Below the pieces are notes generated by a model. It was not told the DNA's origin. It was given only the letters and a program-made list of their open reading frames with translations, and did no database searches. DNA of 64,000 nt, from contig NZ_CP065383.1 in NCBI RefSeq assembly GCF_015775515.1, positions 2,480,001 to 2,544,000 on the forward strand. Direction: 5' to 3'. The translations under genes and the position numbers were made by a program. Shown here piece by piece: positions 9,762 to 19,288 of this stretch. Each line of letters begins with the position of its first letter. Position 1 is the stretch's first letter. The stretch is from Atribacter laminatus (GTDB lineage Bacteria; Atribacterota; Atribacteria; Atribacterales; Atribacteraceae).

Positions 9762-12475
9762 TCATCAAGAAAATTTACCTCGAAAATTGGAAAATCTTTA
9801 GAAATCCCTTTGAAAGAGATTTTACCGAAGGCTTGAATATTATCTACGGTCCTAATGAAAGTGGAAAAACCACCTTGATCGATTCAATAAGAACCATCTT
9901 TTTTTCCAAACATACCAGTCAATCGGAGAAAATAAAATCATTAATTCCTTGGGGGTCATCATTGTCTCCTGGTGCAACAATTACCTTCTCTCATCATGAT
10001 GAACTGTATAGAATAACCAAAAAGTTTGTCTCATCTCGAAGTTTAATAGAAAAATTCGCCGGTGGAAGTTGGGAACGAGTTGCTGAAGGTGATAGAGCTG
10101 ACAACGAAATTATCAAATTAATCGGAGGTAAGTTGCCCAGTAGAGGGGATTCCAAACCAGAACTTTGGGGATTAGGCCAAACTCTTTGGATGGTTCAAGG
10201 ACAACCAATAATTGAAAAAGAGCAAAGTTTGAACGAAGAGACTATATCCTCAATTCAAAAGCTAATCGGTGCCGTTGTTGAAACTGATATCGAAAAAAAA
10301 TTATTCAATCAAATCATGGCTCAATTTTTGGATATATATACTGAGAAACGAAGAGATTTTAGAAAAGATTCTAAGGTTTTTATTGTCAAAGAACGAATAG
10401 ATACCTTAGAAAAGGAAAAAGATGAACTTGATCAGAAAAGAGTAGAAAAAGAAAACTTAATACGGGACATTGAAGACAAAGAAATCCTTCTTCAAAAAAA
10501 GAAACCCGGTTTGACAGCAGCCTTGCAAGAAAAAGATGAACTAAAAAGTAAAATAAATTTAGCCCATGAACATCGATTAAACCGAGAAAAACTAAATGAG
10601 GAAGTAAAAAGGATATCCTCTGAATATAAATATTTAACTAACCAAATTGGCGAAATACAAAATAATGAGAATCATATCAAAGAAATTGAATTAAATAATG
10701 AAAAACTAATCAAGGAGAAAATGCTGAGCGAAGAAGATTTAGAAAAACTACTGGAAGAAATCGAGACTTTTAAACAAAATTTAAAGGATCTAACTGAGAT
10801 TTATGAGCAAAAAGAAAGTGAACACCGTTACACCAGAACTGCTCATATTGCAATTCAGGAGGAAATAGAATTAAAAGAAAAAGAAGAGCGGCTTAAAAAA
10901 GTAAACAACTTAGAACAAGAGAAACTGGAAAAAAGGAAAAAATTGGAATCGCTTAAAGCCCCATCACAAAAAGATTTAAATATCATAGAAGACTATTATC
11001 GGAAAATCCATGATACCCAAACCAAATTAGATGGGCTTGGGTTAAAAATCAAGGCAAGTGCTCAAACTAATATATCTGGAACAATCCATTTAGATGATAA
11101 AAGGTTTGAATTCGAAATAAAAAAGGGAAAGAAAAAAGATTGGATCTCCCATGAAGTAGCAAGAATCTCGATTGATAAAGTCGGAGAAATTGAAATCATG
11201 AGTGGGAGCGAAGATGTCAAGGAAATGAAAAAACAATTAGAAGAACTCGAAATTGAGTTTGAAAAAATAACCGCTCCCTACGAAACCAAAGCGATTGAAG
11301 AATTGAGAGACCGTTTCCACCAAAAAAATGAATTGGATAATCATATTAAAAGACTTGAAAATGAAATAAAAGGTCAAACTAAAAATGGAAAAGAAATCTT
11401 AATTGGAGAGATTGCCGAACACAAAAAAAGAATTGAGTCCGACTGGAGTAAAATACCAGAGAATTTTGATTTAATAAAATATGCAGGAAATGAAGACAAG
11501 ATTCAAGCGAAAGAAATATCTGCTAAAAAAATAAATGAATTAGAAAAAGAGCTTGAAGCATACAAAGACAAAGAAAAAAATCTTAAAAAAGAGTTGGAAG
11601 AGTTGAATAATAAAAAAGATGCGGTCCAAAGTAAAATTCGAGATTTTGAAAAAATTCTTCATGGAAATAATGAACGAAAGAGTGCCTTACAAAACAGTTT
11701 AGAAAACCTTCAAAAAGATGGGTTTACTCTGAAAGAAAGGGAAGAAAAACTAAATGATATTTCGATAGAATTGGATCGAAAAGAAAGAGCTCTTCAAAAA
11801 TACACCGAAGATATTGAAGAGATGGAAAATCAGCCGGAAAAAGCCTTTGCTGAATGCGAAAATAAGATTAGAAGATTAGATCAAGATATTCACCAATTAG
11901 AAAAAGACCTTGCCGAGAAAAACGGAAAACTCAATTCCATGTTGGTTTCTTTTAAAGATACCAACCGGATCGAGGAGGAATTGTTTTTTCTCAAAGAAGA
12001 AGAAAAGCGGTTGGAAGTCGAAGCATCAGCGCTTGAATTGCTGTATGATTTAATAAAATATTATAGAACCAAATCAGTAGAAAGCTTATCCGACCCAGTT
12101 AAAAAAATGGTCAATGAAGATTTAAAACGGCTTTTGGGGATTAAATATGCGGTTCATTTAGATGAAGGGATAAAGCCTATCTCGGTAACATCGTCCAGCT
12201 GGGGAACGGTGATTCCCATCGAAAACCTCTCTTTTGGTACCGAAGAACAGATATGGTATCTTTTCAGGTTGGCTTTGGGGAGATTGCTTAGTCATGAAGA
12301 AAGGCAATTAGTCGTTCTTGACGATCCTCTGGCCAATACCGATGCGAGCCGCTTGCACCGTGCTTTGCAAATTTTAGAAGATGCCGCCAATCAGCTCCAA
12401 ATTATTGTGGTAACCTGTGATGTCGATAAATATAACTGGCTCTCCAATGCCAACTATATTACTATGGAAAAATAA
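9758..12475 (+). CDS. SbcC/Rad50/YhaN-like SMC-type ATPase
   Basis: 905 aa from a GTG start overlapping the nuclease gene. The N-terminal Walker A is GPNESGKT (about residues 32-39). A long Lys/Glu-rich coiled coil runs from about residue 190 to 740. The C-terminal ABC signature LSFGTEEQ and Walker B LVVLDDPLANTD follow. It is the ATPase and clamp partner of the upstream nuclease in DNA end processing. I find no CxxC zinc hook in the coiled coil (only isolated cysteines), unlike typical Rad50/SbcC. That favours a YhaN-like protein or another dimerisation mode. Confidence 0.87.
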   Translation: MIIKKIYLENWKIFRNPFERDFTEGLNIIYGPNESGKTTLIDSIRTIFFSKHTSQSEKIKSLIPWGSSLSPGATITFSHHDELYRITKKFVSSRSLIEKFAGGSWERVAEGDRADNEIIKLIGGKLPSRGDSKPELWGLGQTLWMVQGQPIIEKEQSLNEETISSIQKLIGAVVETDIEKKLFNQIMAQFLDIYTEKRRDFRKDSKVFIVKERIDTLEKEKDELDQKRVEKENLIRDIEDKEILLQKKKPGLTAALQEKDELKSKINLAHEHRLNREKLNEEVKRISSEYKYLTNQIGEIQNNENHIKEIELNNEKLIKEKMLSEEDLEKLLEEIETFKQNLKDLTEIYEQKESEHRYTRTAHIAIQEEIELKEKEERLKKVNNLEQEKLEKRKKLESLKAPSQKDLNIIEDYYRKIHDTQTKLDGLGLKIKASAQTNISGTIHLDDKRFEFEIKKGKKKDWISHEVARISIDKVGEIEIMSGSEDVKEMKKQLEELEIEFEKITAPYETKAIEELRDRFHQKNELDNHIKRLENEIKGQTKNGKEILIGEIAEHKKRIESDWSKIPENFDLIKYAGNEDKIQAKEISAKKINELEKELEAYKDKEKNLKKELEELNNKKDAVQSKIRDFEKILHGNNERKSALQNSLENLQKDGFTLKEREEKLNDISIELDRKERALQKYTEDIEEMENQPEKAFAECENKIRRLDQDIHQLEKDLAEKNGKLNSMLVSFKDTNRIEEELFFLKEEEKRLEVEASALELLYDLIKYYRTKSVESLSDPVKKMVNEDLKRLLGIKYAVHLDEGIKPISVTSSSWGTVIPIENLSFGTEEQIWYLFRLALGRLLSHEERQLVVLDDPLANTDASRLHRALQILEDAANQLQIIVVTCDVDKYNWLSNANYITMEK

Positions 12476-12518
12476 TATTTGTAGGGGCACAATGTATTGT
12501 TCCCATTTTTTAATTAAT

Positions 12519-12546
12519 GAAGCGACATGCCATGGCATGTCGCTTC
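12519..12546. repeat. 28-bp perfect palindrome
   Basis: A perfect 28-bp inverted repeat centred on CCATGG, with core CGACATGCCATGGCATGTCG. The 20-bp core recurs at 33831-33850, also in an intergenic space. It lies between two convergent genes, so it could act as a bidirectional hairpin, but it lacks a T-run immediately after the stem. A dispersed chromosomal repeat is equally likely. Confidence 0.75.
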
Positions 12547-12610
12547 TTGGTTTTCATTGTCACCATCTGGTGCCACAAAAGTGACATGAAGGCCTATTAA
12601 AAATAATAAA

Positions 12611-13444
12611 TCACTGAGTTTGTTGTTGCTTCCCCAACTGAAAATGAATCACATACTGTATTCCCAATAAATCTGAAAGAAATCCCATAAACTGGTTACG
12701 AATTCCTTTGAAATGATGGTCTCGGAAATAGTAATAAGTGCCTAGTAATTTGATTCTCTCATCCCAGGCTAAAATATCTTTTTTATTTTTCAATCCCCAT
12801 ACCAAATTCGATTTTTTGTCTAAACCTGAGCTTTCTATAACCTTTTTATTGGCTATTTTCATTCCAAGGGGCGAGCAGACGTCAACCAATAATTCACTTC
12901 CGGGAAAAGTATTCACCAGCGTAATTATAAAATCTCTAATTTCTTGTTCCTGAAAGTAATACAATATTCCTACGGCAATGAACAAAGCCTTTTCTTTGAT
13001 TTCAATTTCGCTCAACCATGCTTTTTCTAAAAAAGAAGAGGCAATGAACTTTCTTCTTGCGCCTTCTTTAATGAACTTTCTTCTTAATTCAATGACATCG
13101 GGTAAATCCAAATCATACCAAATTAAATAGTCATTATCGATTCTTTCAAAAGTCGTATCCAGGCCGCAACCAATATTGACAATGGTTCCTTTTGGAGTGA
13201 GATTGATGAATTTTTTGATAATTTGATCACCGATGAGGCTTCGTTTGATCCAGGCAATTTGGGTTATATCATCCAGGTTCCTGGTCATCAATGAAAAGTC
13301 GAAATTGACTGAATCAATGATTTTCACTGCCAGGTCATCAATGAGCAGAGGGTGAGGTTTTTTTGATTCCATAGCTCGACCCCAAAGCGGTAAGAATAAG
13401 GTTTTCTGAACATCACCCAACTCAACATTTAATTTTGTTATCAT
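12611..13444 (-). CDS. leucine carboxyl methyltransferase-family SAM methyltransferase
   Basis: 277-aa class I S-adenosylmethionine-dependent methyltransferase of the LCM/Tcm O-methyltransferase family. Family blocks are LWGRAMESKKPHPLLIDD near the N-terminus (polyketide O-methyltransferase-like), the SAM-binding IVNIGCGLDT, and WYDLDLPDVI with the acidic residue after strand 2. The substrate cannot be predicted, and there is no neighbouring biosynthetic cluster. A purine-rich GGAGAAAAGGAAAG precedes the ATG. It is transcribed convergently toward the YhaN-like gene. Confidence 0.82.
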   Translation of the reverse strand: MITKLNVELGDVQKTLFLPLWGRAMESKKPHPLLIDDLAVKIIDSVNFDFSLMTRNLDDITQIAWIKRSLIGDQIIKKFINLTPKGTIVNIGCGLDTTFERIDNDYLIWYDLDLPDVIELRRKFIKEGARRKFIASSFLEKAWLSEIEIKEKALFIAVGILYYFQEQEIRDFIITLVNTFPGSELLVDVCSPLGMKIANKKVIESSGLDKKSNLVWGLKNKKDILAWDERIKLLGTYYYFRDHHFKGIRNQFMGFLSDLLGIQYVIHFQLGKQQQTQ

Positions 13445-13857
13445 TTTCTTTCCTTTTCTCCTCTCAAAAAATAGACCTCAATGTTGACCAGCAATCCTAA
13501 ATGAGGACAAAAACCAATTCAGGAATCAAATTCTACTTTTAATAAAAGGAATAAGTTGAGCTTGTAATAAAAGGAAACTGATTGAATTCATTTCAATCTC
13601 TCTTTCGCAAAAGGGAGAAAATGGTATCTTGGACCAAGAAAATATCTCACCGAAGATACCAACAAAACCAAGAATTGGCCATTCAAACATTACTCGAATG
13701 GTAGGCTTTAAAAGAAGATAGCGACTTAAAAATCCCTGCTTTTTCATTTAGGTCAGAGACCCTGGGTAAAAGGTTGTATAATTTTTATTGTATTCATAAT
13801 ATATTATACAATACTGCGGTCTTTTAAGAAGTAAATCAATGTAAGGAGGGACTAAAC
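13445..13857. other. intergenic region upstream of GH1 gene
   Basis: No credible gene. It contains the inverted repeat described separately at 13774-13811 and the AAGGAGGGAC ribosome-binding site of the beta-glucosidase just before 13858. Confidence 0.6.
13774..13811. promoter_or_regulatory. candidate operator: inverted repeat upstream of GH1 gene
   Basis: TTGTATAAT at 13774-13782 is repeated exactly in inverted form as ATTATACAA at 13803-13811, about 45-85 bases before the GH1 start codon. Its position suits a regulator site or overlapping promoter elements. No regulator gene is adjacent and the sequence is AT-rich, so this is tentative. Confidence 0.35.
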
Positions 13858-15198
13858 ATGGTTATCTTTCCTTTGCATTTTATATTTGGAGTGGCAACCG
13901 CTGCTTATCAAATTGAAGGGGCTTGGAATGAAGATGGAAGGGGAGAGAGTATCTGGGATCGCTTTGCTCATTCACCGGGGAAGATTAAAGACGGAACAAC
14001 TGCTGATGTAGCCTGCGATCATTATCATCGTTTCGAAGAAGATATCGCATTTATGAAAGACCTGGGTATTGATGCCTATCGCTTTTCTATTTCTTGGCCC
14101 AGGGTTTTTCCAAAGGGAAAAGGGCAGGTGAATGAGTTGGGAGTTAACTTCTACCATCGATTGATCCAAAAGCTCAAGGCGGTTCATATTCAACCGGTTG
14201 CCACGTTGAATCACTGGGATTTACCCCAAACCCTCCAGGATAAAGGTGGCTGGGAGAACAGAGAAACGATTGATGCGTTTGTTGAATATGCACAATTTCT
14301 TTTCCAGGTTTTTGGCAAAGATGTTCCTTTCTGGATCACGCATAATGAACCATGGGTGGTCGCCTTCCTCGGACACTACGAAGGAAGAATGGCACCGGGG
14401 AAAGATGATTTTGATTCAGCTCTCTTGGTTTCTCGAAATCTTCTCTTGGCTCATGGATTAGCCATTCGAAACTTTCGAGAAGGAAAAGTCAACGGTAAAA
14501 TTGGAATCACTCTCAATTTGTCTCCGGTTCACCCAGCTTCAGACAATAAAGAAGATATAGAAGCGACCAGACGGTTTGATGGATATCTCAACCGGTGGTT
14601 TTTAGATCCTCTTTATCGAAGGCAGTTTCCCGATGACATGATAGATTGGTACCAACGAAAAGGTTTAAATATTACCCCCTTGACTCATGAAGAATCGAAA
14701 GTTGTCTCTCAACCTCTGGATTTTCTTGGTGTGAATTACTACTCACGCCGTATCACAAAAAAAGGAAAAGAGCCGATTCTTGAGAATGATTTAGTTCTCC
14801 CTCCAGAGAGTGAATATGCCGAAATGGAGTGGGAAGTTTATCCTTCGGGAATATATGAGATTATAAAAAGAGTAAGCGAAGAGTATAAACCGGTGGAAAT
14901 CTATCTCACTGAAAATGGTATCTCGATTCAGGATACCATCGATGAAGATGGGAAAGTGAGGGATATTAAAAGAATCGAATATCTCCGTGAGCACTTAAAA
15001 AAAATTTCTCAGACAATGCAGGAAGGATGTCCAGTTAAAGGATATTTTGTCTGGAGTTTGATGGATAATTTTGAATGGGCTCATGGTTTTTCTCAAAGGT
15101 TCGGTTTGATCTATACTGATTACCAAAGTTTGCGAAGAATTCCCAAGGAAAGTTTTTATTGGTATCAGAAAGTCATCCAGAACCGGAGGATCGATTGA
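13858..15198 (+). CDS. GH1 beta-glucosidase
   Basis: 446-aa glycoside hydrolase family 1 enzyme, a retaining beta-glucosidase/beta-glycosidase hydrolysing cello-oligosaccharides or other beta-glycosides. No signal peptide, so cytoplasmic. The N-terminal family block FGVATAAYQIEGAWNEDGRG is present. The acid/base Glu is in THNEPW (about residue 165) and the nucleophile Glu in YLTENG (about residue 350). The SLMDNFEWAHGF block binds the glycone. AAGGAGGG lies upstream of the ATG. Length is normal for bacterial GH1. It may process sugars brought in by the nearby importers (inference). Confidence 0.95.
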   Translation: MVIFPLHFIFGVATAAYQIEGAWNEDGRGESIWDRFAHSPGKIKDGTTADVACDHYHRFEEDIAFMKDLGIDAYRFSISWPRVFPKGKGQVNELGVNFYHRLIQKLKAVHIQPVATLNHWDLPQTLQDKGGWENRETIDAFVEYAQFLFQVFGKDVPFWITHNEPWVVAFLGHYEGRMAPGKDDFDSALLVSRNLLLAHGLAIRNFREGKVNGKIGITLNLSPVHPASDNKEDIEATRRFDGYLNRWFLDPLYRRQFPDDMIDWYQRKGLNITPLTHEESKVVSQPLDFLGVNYYSRRITKKGKEPILENDLVLPPESEYAEMEWEVYPSGIYEIIKRVSEEYKPVEIYLTENGISIQDTIDEDGKVRDIKRIEYLREHLKKISQTMQEGCPVKGYFVWSLMDNFEWAHGFSQRFGLIYTDYQSLRRIPKESFYWYQKVIQNRRID

Positions 15199-15203
15199 GC
15201 AAG

Positions 15204-15345
15204 TTAACTTTCTCTTACCCACACCGTCATTTCTCCAATACCACGATTATTCCAGGCATAATAAGGAATGAATTGAAGTGGTACTTCTTCTACGGAATGC
15301 TTTTCAGAGCTGTAAAGATGCCAAGAGGCGTTCGGCTAGCATGTT
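15204..15345 (-). pseudogene. C-terminal remnant of GH127 (DUF1680) beta-L-arabinofuranosidase
   Basis: In the minus frame ending at the TAA at 15204-15206 the peptide reads PNASWHLY..., then PLQFIPYYAWNNRG and GEMTVWVRES. The PYYAWxNRG...GEMxVW pattern is the conserved C-terminus of GH127/DUF1680 enzymes. A TAG closes this frame upstream near 15345, where the out-of-frame GH51 remnant begins. Only the last ~45 codons of a ~600-aa gene remain. Confidence 0.65.
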
Positions 15346-16423
15346 TCACGAACAAGTCAAAAACATGATAGATCGGTGTCAAAACTATACTTTGGGAATT
15401 GGTTTTTATCATTCCTAAAGCATTGACCATTTGAGCCAGATTGGCCATTTGAACCGAATCACACCTTCGATGCAGGGCAAAAAATACACCGGCAGCAAAC
15501 AAAGCATCTTTTAGAGCATAAGGTTCTTCAAGAAAGACCATCTTTTTTTCTGTTACTTCGGCTTCTGGTATAACCTGATACCAGACGTTCCATTCATCAA
15601 GGGCAATTTTGATATGATCTAGTTGAAGGTGCTTAATTAAGCTGTCTAAAAGTTGTAACCGTTCTTCAACATAGTACGCAGAAGCTACTGTGTCGTAGTA
15701 ATCATCTGAGCCATGGTACTGGTGTATAGAAATATAATCAATTACTTTTCCTGCATGCTTCAATACCGTCAGGTCCCATTCCGGATTATCGGCTCCCACT
15801 GCTATGACTTTTATTGAAGGATCGATACCTTTCATGAACAGGGCATACTGTCATAACTTTTCGGAATATTCATTGGCGCTGCAATGACCAACTTGCCAAT
15901 CACCGTAGACCTCGTTTCCGATCCCCCAATACTTAACTCGGTAAGGATCCGAGTTTCCATATTTTTTGCGCAAATCAACATATTCAGTAGGAGTGTCAAG
16001 GTTGGTGTATTCTAACCAACTCAATGCTTCATCAAGGGTGCTGGTTCCTAAGCTGATAGCGAAGTAGGATTCTACTCCAATTTCCTTACAGTAGTCAATG
16101 AATTCGTCGGTTCCAAATTCATTGCTTTCCAGTCCTCACCAAATATAATTTAACCGAGTCGGTCTTTTATCAAGTGGTCCAATTCCATCTTGCCAGTGAT
16201 AGGCTGATACAAAATTGCCACCGGGCCATCTCAGAATTGGACACTGAATTTTCTTGACAGCTTCTAAAACATCTTTTCGATATCCGCGTTCATCAGACTT
16301 CGGTAAATTCTTATCATAAATACCACCATAAATACATCGACCCAAATGCTCGATGAAATGACCATAAATGAGATCATTTATTTCACCGGTTTTAACTTTC
16401 CATACTTTAACATAACCATCCAT
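15290..16423 (-). pseudogene. GH51 alpha-L-arabinofuranosidase, broken and truncated
   Basis: One minus-strand frame from the ATG at 16423 (GGGAGGGAAGG upstream) encodes GH51 sequence: IYGHFIEHLGRCIYGGI, RWPGGNFVSAYHW, then after an in-frame TGA (16136-16138) GLESNEFGTDEF and the acid/base motif YWGIGNEVYG. A second in-frame TGA (15851-15853) precedes QYALFMKGIDPSIKV, and the nucleophile motif IALDEWNVWY follows. The last recognisable residues are HVFDLFVKHAS near 15345. The remaining ~100-150 C-terminal residues are lost, and out-of-frame GH127 sequence follows. The original enzyme removed arabinosyl residues from arabino-oligosaccharides. Confidence 0.85.
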
Positions 16424-16498
16424 TACCTTCCCTCCCCAATTTATTTCTCTTTCAATCTATTTAAAATATACGAATAAATGAGTTGATAAAAATAGGGA

Positions 16499-17176
16499 TT
16501 ACCGGTATAACCAGCATACAACATAGTGTTGTTGAGAATCAATATTAAGCAGTTCAGGTCTCGAATCGGAACACACTTCTGTACCTCGAGGGCATCTTGG
16601 GCAAAATCTACAACCAGGAGGTGGATTAATAAGACTAACAGGATTCCCTGGGATCGATTTTTTTTCCGTTTTATCACCAATTTTGGGTATTGACGAGAGT
16701 AGAAACTTCGTATAAGGGTGAAGGGGATTGGCAAAAACTGATTCAGTCGAGCCAAATTCTATAATACAACCGCCATACATGATTGCCATCATGTTTGACA
16801 AACCAGGAACCAAGGAAATATCGTGCGTAATAAAAATAAATGTACTTTTTGATTGATTCTGAATAGTGCTTAAAAGTTGCAAAATATCTCGTTGAGTGAC
16901 AACATCCAGTGCCGACGTTGGTTCATCAGCAATGATTACATCTGGTTTTAAAAAGGTAGCTAAAGCTATGACACACCTTTGTCTCATTCCTCCAGAAAGT
17001 TCAAAGGGGTAAATGCGTAAGACATGAGAAGGAAGATTTACCATTTCTAAATGATCTTTTACTTTTTGTTCGTCAAAAGTTTTTCCATGGGAGTTTGCCA
17101 GGTCGGAAAATATATCTTTTAATCTTCTAACCGGATTTAGCGAACTCATTAAAACATAACCACTCAATAAAATCAA
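16499..17176 (-). pseudogene. OppD/DppD-type ABC ATPase, N-terminally truncated
   Basis: The visible protein covers the second half of an oligopeptide/oligosaccharide importer ATPase: SSLNPVRRL, signature LSGGMRQR, Walker B VIIADEPTSALDV, switch His in ITHDISLV, and the complete OppD C-terminal extension (HPYTKFLL..., NPPPGCRFCPRCPRG). The first ~100 residues, including Walker A, are missing, and upstream DNA (17180-17300) shows no recognisable beginning. It probably belonged to the importer serving the adjacent GH51/GH127 genes, all of which are decaying together. Confidence 0.8.
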
Positions 17177-17305
17177 GTTGACAATTTGAAGCTAAAATAT
17201 TTTTTTATAAGGTTTCCAGAAGCTAGAAAACCAAGATGAAGGTTCTCCAAATTCAATCCTTCCTTGCGAATACACTATTTGTTTCTTTTCTTGGTTGCTG
17301 AAAGA

Positions 17306-18355
17306 TTATTGCTTATTAATACCTAATATTCGGCTTAGATTTTTATAATAAACTTTTTCTAATACCTCATCGGGTAAATAAAGCCCATAAATAAACCAGC
17401 GACCTTGTCGTGGTGGGTAAGTGGGATCATAATTAAAATATTCATCATCGGTTTCTAAAAACCGCGCATAGATTTGATACCATACTTTATCGGGAAGTCG
17501 ATCAATTCCAAAAATGATACGGTCAGCATAGTCTAAGAAAAATTTTCTTGTCGTGTAAGGCTGCCTTCCTAATTCACCAATTCTTTCTGAAATATCCACA
17601 TATAAATTGGGACACTCATTTAATAGAGAAGATACCCAAGCAAGATTTTCTGCATAGCTGGCTACATGACAACCAATAAATTGGGTTTTTTTATGGCGAC
17701 GAATCCGATTGGCAAATTGCTCCATAACTTCTAAAAAAGGTGGGAATTGAGAACCAAAAAAACTCCATTCGGGATGCTCTCCAAGGTCATCAATTCTTTC
17801 ATTAAATTGGTCCACGGGATCAAAGAAAGCAACTGGATCTGAGATATGCATATATACCGGAATTTTTAACGAAGCGGCTGTTTCAAAAATTGGATCTAAT
17901 CTTGGATCGTCCACTTTGACTAATTTTCCTTGCGGGCCTTTAACATGAAGCCCCAGATTTTTCCATATTTTAATACCAGAAGCCCCCAATTTTACTTGTT
18001 CTTCAACCCGCTTAGCTGCCCAGTCTCCAAAGTTTTTTCCTTTTTCTTCCCATTTAGACCAATCAATTCCACCCATATGATAAAAACGGTCAGGTGCTTT
18101 AGCTTTAAATCTTTCTATATGAGTTATAAGCATTTCTTCGTTTTCCATGCCATCAAGGTCAACAATCACCTGCACATTCATATCATCCATCATCGCTAAT
18201 AATTCTTCTACTGAATGTTCCATCCAGTAACTTCCCAATATCTCAAGATGGTTGTGACCATCTATCAGGGGAATTTTCGGTTTTTCAATATTGGTTTTCT
18301 TGACAACCAGTTTTGGTGTCGGGTGATATTCGGCAAGTGTAATCTTCTTACTAAT
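17306..18355 (-). CDS. amidohydrolase-family (ACMSD-like) metal-dependent hydrolase
   Basis: TIM-barrel hydrolase of the Amidohydro_2 type. The N-terminal metal motif LIDGHNHLE (D-x-H-x-H, about residues 30-38) is followed by GIKIWKNLG, VYMHISDP, IGCHVASYAEN and the late Asp in IIFGIDRLP. Hydrolytic or decarboxylating activity is family-based and the substrate is unknown. The frame has a TTG at 18238, but that start would remove the metal-binding motif. The frame continues upstream to an ATT at 18353-18355, about 7 bases after AAAGGAGGAG, giving about 349 aa. No ATG, GTG or TTG lies in frame between the ribosome-binding site and the DGHNH motif, so a rare ATT start seems likely. It is the last gene of the transporter operon. 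Confidence 0.75.
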   Translation of the reverse strand: MSKKITLAEYHPTPKLVVKKTNIEKPKIPLIDGHNHLEILGSYWMEHSVEELLAMMDDMNVQVIVDLDGMENEEMLITHIERFKAKAPDRFYHMGGIDWSKWEEKGKNFGDWAAKRVEEQVKLGASGIKIWKNLGLHVKGPQGKLVKVDDPRLDPIFETAASLKIPVYMHISDPVAFFDPVDQFNERIDDLGEHPEWSFFGSQFPPFLEVMEQFANRIRRHKKTQFIGCHVASYAENLAWVSSLLNECPNLYVDISERIGELGRQPYTTRKFFLDYADRIIFGIDRLPDKVWYQIYARFLETDDEYFNYDPTYPPRQGRWFIYGLYLPDEVLEKVYYKNLSRILGINKQ

Positions 18356-18433
18356 CTTGCATCTCCTCCTTTGTCAGGTTGCTATTTTTATTTATGAAAT
18401 TATTTACTAAGCCATTTTTAACTACAAAAGAGC

Positions 18434-19288
18434 TTAACCTTTCACTGCTCCGGAAACCAGACCTTGAACAATATACTTTTGCAACAGTAAGAAAATAATG
18501 ACGATAGGAATTGTAATCAATACTGATCCAGCAAATAAATAACCCCAATCAATCAAATATTGACCACGAGAGCTGCCAAGTGCTAAAGGTACAGTCCAGT
18601 TTTCATAATTATTTAAAAAGGTTAAAGCAAACATGAACTCATTCCAGGAAAGGATTAAAGCTTGAGTAAGGGTGACTACAATGCCTGGGGCTGCCAAAGG
18701 GAAAACAACCCGAAACAAAGCTCCAACTGGACTACAACCATCAACTTTAGCTGCTTCATCGATACCAATCGGAATAGAATCAAAATATCCCTTTAGGAGA
18801 TAAGTGCAATAGGGAAGAGTGAGAGAAGTATAGGCAAAAACCAATCCCATTAAATTATCGATCAACTTTAAATCTCTCATTAATAAATACAGAGGAATTA
18901 ATATCAATGATCCAGGAAGCAGTTGGCTGAAAATGATCATGTATTTTAAAGAAGAATTTCCTCTGAAGCGAAACCGCGAAAGTGAATAAGAAGCGAACGA
19001 AGCTAAAATAACGGTTATTACAGCAGTAAATAATGAGACAACCATGGTGTTCCTCAGAAATTTTCCGAATCCAACACCACCATAGGGTTTTTCACGGATG
19101 AGATTTAAAAAAGCATCAAAGGTTGGTTGCCGGGGAATCCAAACCGGTGGGTAAGTAAATATTTCGGCTCGGGGTTTAAAGGAAGATGAAATCATCCAAA
19201 AAAAGGGGATAAGAACAAAAGAACACAAAAGAATTAGAAGAATATAAACAATTGTCTTTCTCACAAATTTATGTTTTTTAAAGCTCAT
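18434..19288 (-). CDS. carbohydrate ABC transporter permease (MalG/UgpE type)
   Basis: 284-aa inner-membrane permease of the CUT1 sugar-uptake class, with six predicted membrane helices. The first is near residues 11-32 (VYILLILLCSFVLIPFFWM). The cytoplasmic EAA loop reads IDEAAKVDGCSPVGALFRVV, docking the ATPase. It overlaps the upstream permease by 4 bases (ATGA), typical of co-translated permease pairs. No ATPase gene lies in the operon. Confidence 0.93.
   Translation of the reverse strand: MSFKKHKFVRKTIVYILLILLCSFVLIPFFWMISSSFKPRAEIFTYPPVWIPRQPTFDAFLNLIREKPYGGVGFGKFLRNTMVVSLFTAVITVILASFASYSLSRFRFRGNSSLKYMIIFSQLLPGSLILIPLYLLMRDLKLIDNLMGLVFAYTSLTLPYCTYLLKGYFDSIPIGIDEAAKVDGCSPVGALFRVVFPLAAPGIVVTLTQALILSWNEFMFALTFLNNYENWTVPLALGSSRGQYLIDWGYLFAGSVLITIPIVIIFLLLQKYIVQGLVSGAVKG

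Noticed and set aside
13526-13747. 73-codon minus-strand ORF between methyltransferase and GH1 gene
   Set aside because: Composition looks non-coding, with no ribosome-binding site or family resemblance.
16441-16755. 104-codon minus-strand ORF overlapping the OppD remnant
   Set aside because: It is an out-of-frame shadow of the conserved OppD C-terminus.
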